Of a stretch of 64,000 nt of DNA, positions 1-10,092 are shown in pieces (the stretch's first letter is position 1; each line of letters starts with the position of its first letter). Both the position numbers and the translations under genes were made by a program. Source of the stretch: Melastoma dodecandrum. Its lineage: Eukaryota > Streptophyta > Magnoliopsida > Myrtales > Melastomataceae. The notes beneath the pieces are model-generated. The model made no database searches. It worked only from the letters and a program-made list of their open reading frames with translations, and was not told the origin of the DNA. The DNA is taken from assembly GCA_029817715.1 (NCBI GenBank), contig JARUPY010000606.1:5084001-5148000 (forward strand), written 5' to 3'.

Positions 1-879
1 CTTGTCTTCCATTTCAACAGTAGTGAGCCTCTTGTGAGCCGTCTGATATGGTAAAGATCGTACTCCTGGGGTGCCAATCCCTCTCATCTCTGTGGTTCTG
101 TTATTAAATGGCCTTGCAAGAGGTCTGTTCACTGCTCCCGCATTTGTGCCTCTCTGCGTATTCCACATTTTCATTCTACCTCCCCTGTTTCCCAGGTCTC
201 TTCCTTTATAAGATACAGCATCTTCCTCAGAACTCAAGGTTTTTGCGAAAGCAATAGCTTGCTGCAAAGTTCGGGGATTCAAAACGGTGACAATCTTCCT
301 AGTTTCTTTTTTCAGCCCCCCAGCGAACAGAGCTACTTGATCTTCATTCGATAACTCTACCTTAGTCACTAGCGAAATGAATTCCTCCACATAATCTGCT
401 AAGGTATTTTTCTCCCTCAGTTCCTTCAACAACACAATAGGCCTAGCCAATTCCGTAGGGCCAAAACGAACCATCATTGCAGCCGCATATTCGTTCCAGC
501 TAACTGGGCCTCCTAACTCACGTCCTCTCAGAAACGCATAGTGCCACTCAATGGTCGGTCCGAAAAGATGTATGGAAGCAATACTTACTTTGAGCTCCGC
601 TGGGGTATCATCTAACTCGAAGAATCGCTCACTACGGAACACCCACTCCTGTACGTTTGTACCATCAAACTCAGGGAACTCTACTCTTGTCTGTCGGGTA
701 ACTCTGTCTCCGTTCCATCCCTGTCTTTCATCCCGTCTATAGCTCAAATCATTCCGCTCCGTTGATGGGGATTGCTCCTTCCTTCCCTCACGGTCTTCTA
801 GCCCCGCAATTCTAGCATCCATTCCCTCGATTTTCCTCACCAACTCCTGCAGCACCTCCTTCACAGATTCTGGCTCCAT
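1..879 (-). CDS. Retrotransposon Gag polyprotein, partial
   Basis: An open frame of 293 codons starts at the ATG at 879 and is cut by the window edge. It opens with a coiled-coil-like Glu/Arg-rich segment (MEPESVKEVLQELVRKIEG) and then has a retrotransposon gag core: VEFPEFDGTNVQEWVFRSE, followed by LREKNTLADYVEEFISL and LFAGGLKKETR. This pattern is typical of plant Ty3/gypsy capsid proteins. No zinc knuckle is reached within the window. There is no stop or frameshift in the visible part. Confidence 0.85.
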   Translation of the reverse strand, partial: MEPESVKEVLQELVRKIEGMDARIAGLEDREGRKEQSPSTERNDLSYRRDERQGWNGDRVTRQTRVEFPEFDGTNVQEWVFRSERFFELDDTPAELKVSIASIHLFGPTIEWHYAFLRGRELGGPVSWNEYAAAMMVRFGPTELARPIVLLKELREKNTLADYVEEFISLVTKVELSNEDQVALFAGGLKKETRKIVTVLNPRTLQQAIAFAKTLSSEEDAVSYKGRDLGNRGGRMKMWNTQRGTNAGAVNRPLARPFNNRTTEMRGIGTPGVRSLPYQTAHKRLTTVEMEDK

Positions 880-945
880 TTGCGTGTCTTTGATCGAGTG
901 CAGTCAGCCACTGGCATGCCGGAACTAGAGAGACTGAGCTATTCC

Positions 946-957
946 GCTCTAATGCCA
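946..957 (-). other. Retrotransposon primer-binding site (initiator tRNA-Met type)
   Basis: On the minus strand the sequence is TGGCATTAGAGC. The usual plant initiator-Met primer-binding site is TGGTATCAGAGC, so there are two differences. It lies two bases downstream of the inferred LTR end and 67 bases before the gag start codon, the expected position. Confidence 0.5.
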
Positions 958-959
958 GG

Positions 960-1500
960 TGATACGTTGCTTCAACTGTAATAACTGAGTCCCTCCGAAA
1001 ACAACGGCACAGTCATAGCTGTATTAAGAAAAGAAACTAAAAAACCACCTCTCCGACGACACTTCGCCACCAAGCTCACCGGAGCACTTCCTTCTACCCC
1101 TCCATTCTACACACCATATCCACACTACCCCACATACACACGACACACTAACCATTTCCCAATACAACCGAATTCTGTTCTAACGATTGCTGTCAGCACC
1201 CCCATATTCCCTCCGCGTTGCATTCTGTTGAAGACTTCCCTTTTTTCTCTTCTGGTCGCTTCTCTTTCTTTTCTTCTTCTTGTTGTCCTCCCACATTCTC
1301 TACTCGTTCAATCAAGTCCAAAGCCTTCGAATCTTCCTCCTTTCTAGTCTCGGCAGCCCAAGTCTCACTGTCTTCCTTCCTATCCATGGCCCGTTCAACT
1401 TCCTTCTCTTCAGCCCGACCCAACTTCCACTTCAACGAACTCATTTGCGTCTTTAACGGCCAGCAACAGTTTTTTCCGCCATCCATACTATTAATATGCA
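960..1500 (-). repeat. 5' long terminal repeat (about 541 bp)
   Basis: Read on the minus strand the segment begins TGCATATTAATAG at 1500 and ends GTATCA at 960, so it has TG...CA ends. Two bases separate its end from the primer-binding-like site. Its outer edge coincides, within about three bases, with the loss of SPT16 homology. The matching 3' LTR would be outside the window, so the length is an inference. The apparent 131-residue reading frame across 1193-1588 fuses LTR sequence to SPT16 sequence and is not a gene. Confidence 0.55.
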
Positions 1501-4059
1501 TCAAAAGGGGTTTCGAATAATTCAACCAAGCAGCTAGAAGTAGGGACAATGAAAGCTGAAGCCTTGAACGGCACACCATGGAAGCCAAGCTCTCTCAGAG
1601 GCTGATCGAACTCAAGGTCGAGTGCACTAAGCTGAGGTTGGTTCCAAAGATCATTTACCCTGTTCACGAAACTCTGGAAATCCATATTGATTTTTTTCTT
1701 CCTATCTCTCTCCCTTTGCTCCTCTTCAACTTCGTCGGGGTCGTAGGCAGATCTCTTTCTAACCCCTAAAGTCTGAACGATATCCATCACCTCAACATAA
1801 AATTGTACATCCTTGGTTTTCTTATTACCAACCATGATATGGTTATGAAGATGGAAATGCACCAAAGATATCATCTCCTTCTCCGCTGGCTGAAAAAAAG
1901 CATGTTTTATGTTTCCGAACATAACATCAACCCGTTCATCTTGCATGGCGGTGGAATAACGAAATCCATTGAGGTGAGCTTAGAGAGTACCAGGTAGCTT
2001 CCTATCACGCCCTGCAAAAACAGGACGGATCCACAGGTACGATAATCTAATCGGCTTAAATCTGTTACCAGCAAGCTGAAGCCTTTCTTGAGTGACTAAT
2101 GTTGCCCTTTCAGCTCTCTCCGACTCCCTGGCCACGACCTGCCTTCTGAGTCTTAATCTGCTGTACTACTTCACTGATGTGCCTAGGGTCCTTGGAGCGG
2201 AAGGACACCCCCTTCAAATGAATAGAAGAAGGGAACTTCGACGCGCTGGATTCCTGAGGACTAAAAGGGGTCCCTGGAACATTGAATAGTATCCTTATAT
2301 AGCAGTTACGGTTGGTATCCCGCTGGCTTGAGACGGTCCTTATAGTGGCAACATGGAAAGGCACCATGCTACCATAAATAGGCAGAAGAACAGCTTCATT
2401 ATTCTGGTCTCCCTGAATCATTAGATCTCTTGGAGGTGGCAAGTCATTGACATTTTTATAAGCTACAAGGTCGGAAGAAGCCTTAGATGCGTTGCGGCTG
2501 TCTCCAGCCCCAGAACCCTCACCAGCAAGTCTTCGCACTGTCTCCTCATTCTTTTGATGGGCCATTTCAGCCTGGTGCTGCCTCCTCAACTCCTCCTTTG
2601 AGACCTCTTTATTATCTGATCTAAGTGTTGTCTTGGAAACGACAGATACTGTACCAATTTTCTTTTATTTCACCTTGGCCTTTACTTCTTCCTCCTCATC
2701 CTCGTTGAATGAGTATGCCACATCCTTGACAACTTTGGAGCCAACATAAGTCGTAATGTCCACCTTTTCTTTCCCAACAATAACTGTATCAGCAAGCAGC
2801 AGAGAAAAAGTTCTGGTTCTTTGGATTACTCGATTGGTTCTTTAAGTTCTGAAAGCCAAGTGAAACATTAAAAACCATGTTCTCATTGACAATTCTTTCA
2901 TTCTTGGCATTAATGGACAAGCCTGACTCCCGAAACCCAAGACCAACACCTGTGCCAGCAGACTTCGTCAGATTAGGCACCAGTTCTGGTGCATCCTTTT
3001 CAAACGAGAGGGCAGCCAAGTAAGCTGCATTGAGCTTTGCCCCAGGCTTCAAGGCACTGATTGCTGCTTCCTGGGCCTTCAGAAGAGCCTCATATGCTTT
3101 GCTCTGTAGAGGTGTGGCATCAATTAAAAATGTCCTAGCAACTTTCGAGTAATAGCTGTTGTAACGAGACCCAACAGCACATATTATCACGCTGGCCGAA
3201 TTATAATATAACAGATCATCGTAGCTGGCAGCACTGGGCCTAAGATCAAAATCTCCTCCGCTCTGGAAAATTGGGGGATAGCAAATATCAACATTCTCTG
3301 GCTTCAGTTTCACCTTAGCCCTAGAGGGTTCCAGTATGGCCTTCTCCGTTTCTTCCATTATGATGAATGAGTCACTTTCTTCTCTTCGTTAATGACATTC
3401 TCAAGCTTTGGAACCACATAGTTCTTAATAACATAAGCCGTCAAATGGGAAGCCTTTTTGACACACAGGAGTTAGCCAGCATCCTTGATAGCAAATAAGT
3501 CTGCTGAAAATTGGCATTCTTTAGCTTCTCTGACCATTTCACCAACAGTTTACCTTCAGGATTCTCCCTAACTATGTTACCTACAACAGGCTGCTGGTCA
3601 CCGTTTGATTTAGAGAGAGTCTGAACAGCACTAATGATATCCTCCATATATGAACTCCCATCATCACTCTTGGCCTTCACATGTATGACGACATCTGCCA
3701 AAGCAGCCTCTTTTGCAGACCTTTTTAAAACCTCAAGACGAGAAGCTTTCTTCTGGCTGCACAGAAAGTGAATCTGCCTCCTCATAAATACCATGATTGT
3801 CTCGGGGAACTCATAACCCAACAACCAAATGTTCAGCGCCGATGACTTCAAGTAGCAAAGATCCTCTGAAGCTGGTGGAGTAGCTAACAAGGGCATCGGC
3901 ACCACCCCATAAATCAGACTTATTTTCATCCCAGTGAGCATACAAGGCCTTTAGCCGCTTGCTGAAGTTGCCCAGCTGAATCGAGTAAGACGATGCTCTT
4001 TATGATGAAGCCTTTCCATTGATTTGTTGGCCATTTCCAGTCCTATGTTCACCCATCAT
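1501..4059 (-). pseudogene. SPT16 (FACT subunit) pseudogene, truncated by LTR element
   Basis: This is a tandem copy of the intact SPT16 gene at 5356-8565, same strand, high similarity over most of its length. It is broken many times: an in-frame TAA at 4000-4002 (codon 20 from the ATG at 4059), a 2-base deletion near 3880, loss of about eight codons plus a frameshift near 3500, an extra T near 2805, and another frameshift near 2110. The last recognisable piece ends at the conserved ETPF of the histone-binding middle domain, exactly where the LTR begins. The Rtt106-like tail and acidic C-terminus are missing here; they may lie left of the retroelement. Intron-free coding is shared with the intact copy, so it need not be a retrocopy; tandem duplication fits the orientation and spacing. 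Confidence 0.92.
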
Positions 4060-5355
4060 CAAAAGTCTCCTTCGTTGAAGATAATCAATCAATCAGCCTA
4101 GTAAGAAAAAAGCACGCGTGTCAACAATATTATGTACATACATCATGAGCCACAAGCAGATTCCACAAACATATACAAAATCTCTAACAAAATTTACCAA
4201 AACGGGAAACAATCATACCCTTTGCGGATTTGTGACGTCACAAACGAAACACCATACCTCGTTGTCGTTGGAATCAACAACTAGGATGGCAATTGCCAAC
4301 CGCGCATCATCGGCATTGCTCTATCAGTTCATCTCCATTCCCCTGCTGCTCAGGACGTCGAGCTGGAAACAACAAAGGGGTTCACATCCCCTTGATCGAC
4401 AGAGGCTTCCTTCTGGCTCTGAGTACATAATACACCACTCAAAACAAATTACTCGGTGTGGGTGCGAGAAATCAGGCTGCAATAGAAGTTGATAGAAACC
4501 CACCCGACCAAAACGTCCGGCCAAAACGAATGAAGTCAGAAAATCCCAACCTGGGAGCTTTCGCAGCATCAAGATAGATTGCCACGAGATACGAGGGACT
4601 GATGAATAAAAAACGCAGGGTAAATGGAGGAGGAAGCTCAGCAGAAGAAGCTCTGATGGGTTCCCAGAAACTATAACGTATCTCCAATTAAAAAGCAAGG
4701 AGATTTGGGCGTCAATAACGGATGAACGATCATACCCAGATCGGGCCTTAGGAAAGATCCCGAGGCAAAGGAAAACGAGGATGGTGGGCTTTCAGAGGGA
4801 CACGCAGGTCAATCCCCAAACTCAATTTGCACAAACCAATCCAAAGTGTAGTGAGAAAAACCCAATCAGGAAGAAAGATCAGCTGCAATCAGGGACATGA
4901 AAAGTACCGTGTTCTTCTTCATCCCATCACCACCGCCATTTTCGTCAGACCTTTTTCTGCTTATTGATTAAATAATCCTCTGAGCCTACAGCGTTACTCA
5001 ATCAAGCCAATGATATAGCCTGGAAGGGGAAGCTCGAAGCACAGATTATTTGGGAGTAACAAAAATGGCGATATCGTTTGGGAAGGGAACATGATTTCCA
5101 GGCAATATCACTCAAAAAAGGGGGCCAAAACAAGGCTACCGGCATACAAGGCGAGATATACGACGTGGTCGGGAAACAACACCCAGATCCAGTCCAGACA
5201 AAACCCTTTCCAAACTACACAGATCCAACATCCAAGCAATGATCGTTGTACCTTTGTTAGATCCGGAGAAGGTCAGGTGCTCTTCACCCTGGACCACACC
5301 TAAAAGAGCACACAAAACTTATTCTAGAAGTTAAATCCCCTACCTACCTACCTAC
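4060..5355. other. Former 5' region of the SPT16 copy and 3' flank of SPT16
   Basis: No convincing gene. On the minus strand a splice-acceptor-like TTACTAG followed by GCTGATTG sits about 45 bases before the pseudogene start codon. That matches the position of the 5'-UTR intron acceptor of the intact gene, so the duplication seems to include the leader. Short frames here on both strands show no family resemblance. A CTAC/CTAC-type short repeat precedes the SPT16 stop at about 5340-5360. Confidence 0.4.
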
Positions 5356-8300
5356 CTACCTCATCTTCGGCCGCTTTTGGATTCCGCCCCCTATAGGACC
5401 GGCCCGAGACTTCCCAAACGCCTTCATCTTTCGCCTCTTCCGGTCCTCCTCACTGTCCGATTCGTTCCCCTTCTCCCTGTCAGCGTTACTGGCTTCCCTC
5501 TCCAACTCCTCCCACGTCTTTCCCTTCTCCTCCTCCGAGTCTTCCTCCGACTCCTGCTCCTCGTCGTCCTCCGACTCGACCAGCGACTCACTGTCGGAGT
5601 CATCTTCTTCCGACTCGGAGTCGGACTGCACGTCAGAAGGCTCGTATCCCTGGTCAGATTCCTCGGACTTTTCGGAGTCTGAATCGCTCACCTCCAGATT
5701 CAAGAACTCCCACCCTCCGTCATCGACGAAACTCTGCGGATCATCCGTTATTGTCTTGAGAATCTGTCTCCAGTTAAGATTCAACTTGCTTTCATAGTAC
5801 TTGATATCTGTGGTGTCCAGCCACTCTTTGATGCCATCGAGAGACGTCGACGGTATCGAGTCAATCCTGAGCACGTCCCGCTTGAAGTCCTTGAACACAA
5901 TAGCCATGTCGAAGTTCTTCTGTCCGAGACCAACTCTTTCCAAGTTGACAATCTCAATCTCACTCAATGTTACAACAAGGAATGGAGTTTCCACAAGCTC
6001 AACCAAGCAGCTAGAAGTCGGGACGATGAAGGCCGACGACTTGAAAGGAACGCCGTGAAATCCAAGCTCTCTGAGAGGCTGATCGAATTCAAGCTCAAGC
6101 CCGTTAAATTGAGGCTGACCCCATAGTTCATTTACTCGGTTCACGAAGGTCTGGAAATCCGTGTTGATCTTATTCTTCCTATCTCTCTCCCTTTGCTCCT
6201 CTTCAATTTCATCTGGATCATAAGCCGATCTCTTACTACCACCCAACGTCTGAACGACATCCATCACCTCAACGTAGAACTGCACGTCCTTGGTTTTCTT
6301 GTTACCCACCATTATATGATTATGCAGATGGAAATGCAATAAAGTTATCATCTCCTTCTCCGCCGGCTGAAAAAATGCATGTTTTATGTTGCCAAACATA
6401 ATATCCACCCGCTCATCCTGCCTAGTGGTTGCATAACGGAATCCATTGAGATGAGCCTCAAGGGCACCGGGTATCTTTCTTCCACGGCCTCCAAATACTG
6501 GACGGACCCACAGATCAGACAATCTTATTGGCTTAAATCTGTTACCGGCTAGCTGAAGTCTTTCCTGGGTGACTAAGGTTGCCCTTTCTGCCTTCTCGGA
6601 CTCCCTAGCCACAACCTGCCTCCGGAGCGTTTTGATCAGCTGTACAACCTCACTTATGTGTCTTGGATCCTTGGACCGGAAGGACACCTCCTTCAAATAT
6701 ATAGCACCCGGGAACTTTGACGAGTTGGAATCCTGGGGAGTAAAAGGAGTTCCGGGAACATTGAAAATAATCCTGATATAGCAATTGCGGTTTGTGTCCT
6801 GCTGGCTCGAAACAGTCCTGATAGTGGCAACATGGAAGGGCACCATAATTCCATAAATAGGCAACAGAACAGCCTCATTCTTCTGGTCAACCTGAATCAT
6901 CAGCTCTCTTGGAGATGGTAAGTCATTAACGCTTTTATAGGCAGCGAGATCAGATGAGGTCTTGGCAGAATTCCGGTTGTCATCTTTTCCGGCACTGACA
7001 CCTGCCAGTCTCCTGGCAGTCTCCTCATTCTTTTGCCGGGCCAATTCTGCCTGATGCTGCCTCCTCAGTTCCTCCTTGGATATTTCTTGATTGTCTGATC
7101 TGAGCATGGTCTTGGTCATAAATGATTCAATACCATTAACCTTTTGTGTCTTCTTAGGCCTTTCCACTTCTTCCTCATCCTCATTGAACGAGTAAGCCAC
7201 GTCCTTGGCAGCCTTTGAGCTCATGTGAGTCACTACTTCTGCCTTCTCCTTTCCCATTATCACCGTATCGGCCAGCAGCAGGGAAAAGTTACGGTTCTTT
7301 GCATTATTACTGTTGTTCTTCACATTGTGGAAACCAAGGGAAACATTGAAAACCATGTTCTCCTTGACAACCTTTTCATTTTTGGCATTGATTGACAAGC
7401 CTGACTCACGATACTCGAGACCAATGCCTGTCCCAGCAGATTTTGTCAGATGGGGCACCAAGTCAGGTGCTTCCTTTTGGACAACAGTGAGGGCTGCTGA
7501 GTAAGCAGCACTCAGCCTGCTACCAGGCTTCAAAGCACTAATTGCAGCTTCATGGGCCTTGAGAAGAACTTGATATGCTTTGCTCTGGAAGGGAGTGGCA
7601 TCCATCAAAAACGTCCTGGCAACATTGGAGCAGTAGCTGTTGTACCGAGACCCAATTGCACATATTATCACACTGGCAGAATCATAATACAGCAGTTCAT
7701 CATTGCTGGCGGCACTGGGCCTAAGATCAAATTGCCCTCCACTCTGGAAAATTGGGGGGTAGCAGATATCAACATTCTCCGCCTTGAGCTTTACCTTGGC
7801 CCTAGAGGGTTCCAATATGGCCTTTTCAGTTTCATCCATCAGTGATGAATGAGTCACCTTCTTCTCCTCATCAATGACATTTTCCATCGTAGGAACCACG
7901 AAATTCTTCATCACATTAGCCGTCAAGTGTGCTGCTTTCTTCACATTTAAAAGCTCATTACTGTCCTTGATAGCAAACAAGTCGGATAATCCTTCTGAAA
8001 CATCGGCAAGCTCAAAACCAGCACCTTTCAGCTGCTCAGACCAATTTTCCAAAAGTCTACCTTCAGGAGCTTCTCTAGCAACATGCCCGACGATGGCCTG
8101 TTGGTGACCATCAGCCTTAGAGAGAGAACGAATGGCACTGAAAATGGCCTCCATGGACGCCGTCCCGTCATCGCTCTTGGCCTTGACATGCATCACGATA
8201 TCGGCTCCCACCACCTCCTTGGCAGATTTCTTTATAACTTCAAGTAGAGAGGCCTTCTTCTGGCTACATAAGAAGTGAATCTGCTTCTTCATGAATACCA

Positions 8301-8565
8301 TTACAGTTTCAGGGAACTCGTAACCCAGCAACCAAACATTTAGCGCTGACGACTTCAGATATCGGAGATCCTCCGAAGGCGGAGGGGTGGCAATGGCAAG
8401 GACGTCGGCATCACCCCATAGGTCGGACTTGTGCTTGTTCCAGTGCGAATACAAGGCCTTCAAACGATTGGTAAAATAATCAAGCTGAATGGAGTAAGCA
8501 GGCCTAGCCGTGGCCGCAGGATTTCCATCCGATTGCTGGCCGTTGCCATTACGATGGTCCGCCAT
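5356..8565 (-). CDS. SPT16: FACT complex subunit SPT16
   Basis: Intact single-exon frame of 1069 residues, matching the plant SPT16 length of about 1070. SPT16 pairs with SSRP1 in FACT, which removes and restores H2A-H2B dimers during transcription and replication in the nucleus. Domain order: N-terminal lobe (about 30-190, with YLKSSALNVWLLGYEFPET); a catalytically dead aminopeptidase-P-like domain (about 205-450, with VDICYPPIFQSGG); a linker rich in Lys/Glu; dimerisation and middle domains (about 550-930, including FRSKDPRHISEVVQLIKT and HFHLHNHIMVGNKKTKDVQF); then a very acidic Asp/Glu/Ser tail (about 960-1040) ending in a basic segment. The start is the first ATG, MADHRNGNGQQ. A 5'-UTR intron acceptor is visible at 8599-8604. 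A decayed tandem copy lies downstream. Confidence 0.97.
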   Translation of the reverse strand: MADHRNGNGQQSDGNPAATARPAYSIQLDYFTNRLKALYSHWNKHKSDLWGDADVLAIATPPPSEDLRYLKSSALNVWLLGYEFPETVMVFMKKQIHFLCSQKKASLLEVIKKSAKEVVGADIVMHVKAKSDDGTASMEAIFSAIRSLSKADGHQQAIVGHVAREAPEGRLLENWSEQLKGAGFELADVSEGLSDLFAIKDSNELLNVKKAAHLTANVMKNFVVPTMENVIDEEKKVTHSSLMDETEKAILEPSRAKVKLKAENVDICYPPIFQSGGQFDLRPSAASNDELLYYDSASVIICAIGSRYNSYCSNVARTFLMDATPFQSKAYQVLLKAHEAAISALKPGSRLSAAYSAALTVVQKEAPDLVPHLTKSAGTGIGLEYRESGLSINAKNEKVVKENMVFNVSLGFHNVKNNSNNAKNRNFSLLLADTVIMGKEKAEVVTHMSSKAAKDVAYSFNEDEEEVERPKKTQKVNGIESFMTKTMLRSDNQEISKEELRRQHQAELARQKNEETARRLAGVSAGKDDNRNSAKTSSDLAAYKSVNDLPSPRELMIQVDQKNEAVLLPIYGIMVPFHVATIRTVSSQQDTNRNCYIRIIFNVPGTPFTPQDSNSSKFPGAIYLKEVSFRSKDPRHISEVVQLIKTLRRQVVARESEKAERATLVTQERLQLAGNRFKPIRLSDLWVRPVFGGRGRKIPGALEAHLNGFRYATTRQDERVDIMFGNIKHAFFQPAEKEMITLLHFHLHNHIMVGNKKTKDVQFYVEVMDVVQTLGGSKRSAYDPDEIEEEQRERDRKNKINTDFQTFVNRVNELWGQPQFNGLELEFDQPLRELGFHGVPFKSSAFIVPTSSCLVELVETPFLVVTLSEIEIVNLERVGLGQKNFDMAIVFKDFKRDVLRIDSIPSTSLDGIKEWLDTTDIKYYESKLNLNWRQILKTITDDPQSFVDDGGWEFLNLEVSDSDSEKSEESDQGYEPSDVQSDSESEEDDSDSESLVESEDDEEQESEEDSEEEKGKTWEELEREASNADREKGNESDSEEDRKRRKMKAFGKSRAGPIGGGIQKRPKMR

Positions 8566-9180
8566 TTAGGCGCACCTCAATCTGGCGACACAGTCCTCCT
8601 GTAAAGGCAAACAGAAACAAAGGCATCACTTATGCAAAATAGCGACAGAAAAGACCGTCCTGCAGCAACCCGAAAAAAAAACACACATACACACACAAAC
8701 ACGCCAAACAGGATGCACCGCCCCTCAATTCCACCACAAAATCGCCTATAACCGCCGAGTCACCTAAACCCGAAATGTGAAAACGAAAAGGGAAAACAAA
8801 ATGAAACAAAAGAGGCAGAAAAGCAAAAAGAAAAAAACCGCGCTCAACGAGAAACCGCCTTTAGAGGGACCGAGGAAACAACAACAGACACCAAAAGGAC
8901 TAAAGAAGGGGTAGTGAGGAGCAGAGAAAAGGGACGAGGCGGGGAAGACGGTCGAAGCAGTGCCTTCCGATGAGTACGGTTCGAGGGTCGGCCGCCGCTT
9001 CCGGAGGTCAGTCGGTGGGGGACTAGGGTTAAGTGTTTACCCTTTTGGAGGGCGGGAGGAGACTGTGGTTTTACGCGGGAGAGTCCTTCCTTCCTCCCAC
9101 CCCCTTCCTTCTCACAACCCCCCAAAAATAAAAATCACTGTTTTGCTGAAAATGACTTGACGAGAGCCGAGTTTTAGGGC
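8566..9180 (-). other. SPT16 5' UTR with intron
   Basis: On the minus strand TTTACAG|GAGGACTG marks a 5'-UTR intron acceptor, with the untranslated exon starting at 8598 and running to the ATG at 8565. The donor cannot be fixed, but the stretch up to about 9160 is pyrimidine/purine-rich leader-type sequence. A 5'-UTR intron with an intronless coding region is, as I recall, also how Arabidopsis SPT16 is built. Confidence 0.55.
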
Positions 9181-9186
9181 TCTTGT

Positions 9187-9194
9187 TATTTATA
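9187..9194 (-). promoter_or_regulatory. Candidate TATA box for SPT16
   Basis: TATAAATA on the minus strand, about 620 bases upstream of the SPT16 start codon and just beyond the leader/intron segment. Position is right for a start site near 9160. Sequence match only. Confidence 0.4.
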
Positions 9195-10092
9195 GGTTTA
9201 GGTCTAGGGAGGAGATTGGGTTTGGGCCCTGGCCCTGCCAGTTGTTATTATTGGGCTTTCGGCTCAAACAAAGCCCAACGCTGATCTAGTGAGCGAGAAA
9301 TGGGGCGGTGGACTACTTGAAAAAATGAAATAAATTTGGTTTGGGAGTAATGCACCGCCACAATAACATCGCGTTTAATATACGCCGCTTTATCACCATG
9401 ACCTCCTAGAATAATTATTTTTCAAAGTGTCGAGGTTCCCAGACACTCATCCTAATTGTGCTAGTGTCATGGTTGACCTCCGCATTTTCTGTATAAATTT
9501 GAATTAATTTTGGCGTTTATCGACCGTGCAAACTTCGCCAATTCTTTTTAACTAACTGTAATGTGCTACGATCCTCCAAGATCATCGATGCCTTTTCTTC
9601 TTTCTACATCGGACTCCAAAACAGGCTAGACCACTTCCACAGAATATATAACACAAACAGGGCCAAAGGAATATTTGGCTCCTTTCCTCCCTCCCCATCT
9701 GCTCCCCCCACTTGTAATCCAAATGGCGCATAGCATCGTATCGAATCAGAAGAAGATATGCCCGTGGGAGGGACACGACGAATCATTCATTACGACAAAT
9801 TGCTCCATCCACACTAGCACGGTCATGAAGCAAAACCTTCTGCTGCAGCAGTCGTCATTACATTAACAGGTCACAGAACCCTAGCCTTGCAGTTCACGTA
9901 TCAGTGAACTTGACAGCTCATTGCCGCCATTCGTCGATCCTCTAAAGTCTAGAATTGCTGAACGCGGCGGCATTTATTAAATCAGGGTGCATCATGTTTC
10001 ATCCTGCAAAAAAATTGTGAAGATTTACCGGATCAACTACTAGATAGATGACCAAACAAGACAGGCTGGTGTGCAGTATCTATTGAGACAGG
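9195..10092. other. Intergenic, SPT16 promoter side and 3' flank of LCD-like gene
   Basis: No coding frame with family resemblance. The left half is the upstream region of SPT16; the right part is the downstream flank of the minus-strand LCD-like gene. I see no repeats or RNA genes. Confidence 0.4.

Larger units (their letters stand above)
1..1500 (-). mobile_element. LTR retrotransposon, Ty3/gypsy-like, 5' part only
   Basis: On the minus strand the order is LTR (1500 to 960), a tRNA primer-binding-like site (957 to 946) and a gag reading frame (879 to 1) that runs off the window. This is the 5' end of an autonomous-type LTR element whose pol region lies to the left, outside the window. The LTR limits are inferred from the terminal TG...CA dinucleotides and from the point where SPT16 homology stops. 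The element sits inside the SPT16 pseudogene. The gag frame has no stop, which suggests a fairly recent insertion. Confidence 0.7.

Noticed and set aside
1193..1588. 131-codon minus-strand frame and a 100-codon plus-strand frame
   Set aside because: The minus frame fuses LTR sequence to SPT16-derived sequence across the insertion junction. The plus frame lies antisense in the LTR. Neither is a gene.
5377..8107. Several plus-strand frames of 60-100 codons inside SPT16
   Set aside because: Antisense shadows of the intact SPT16 coding sequence with no independent family resemblance.
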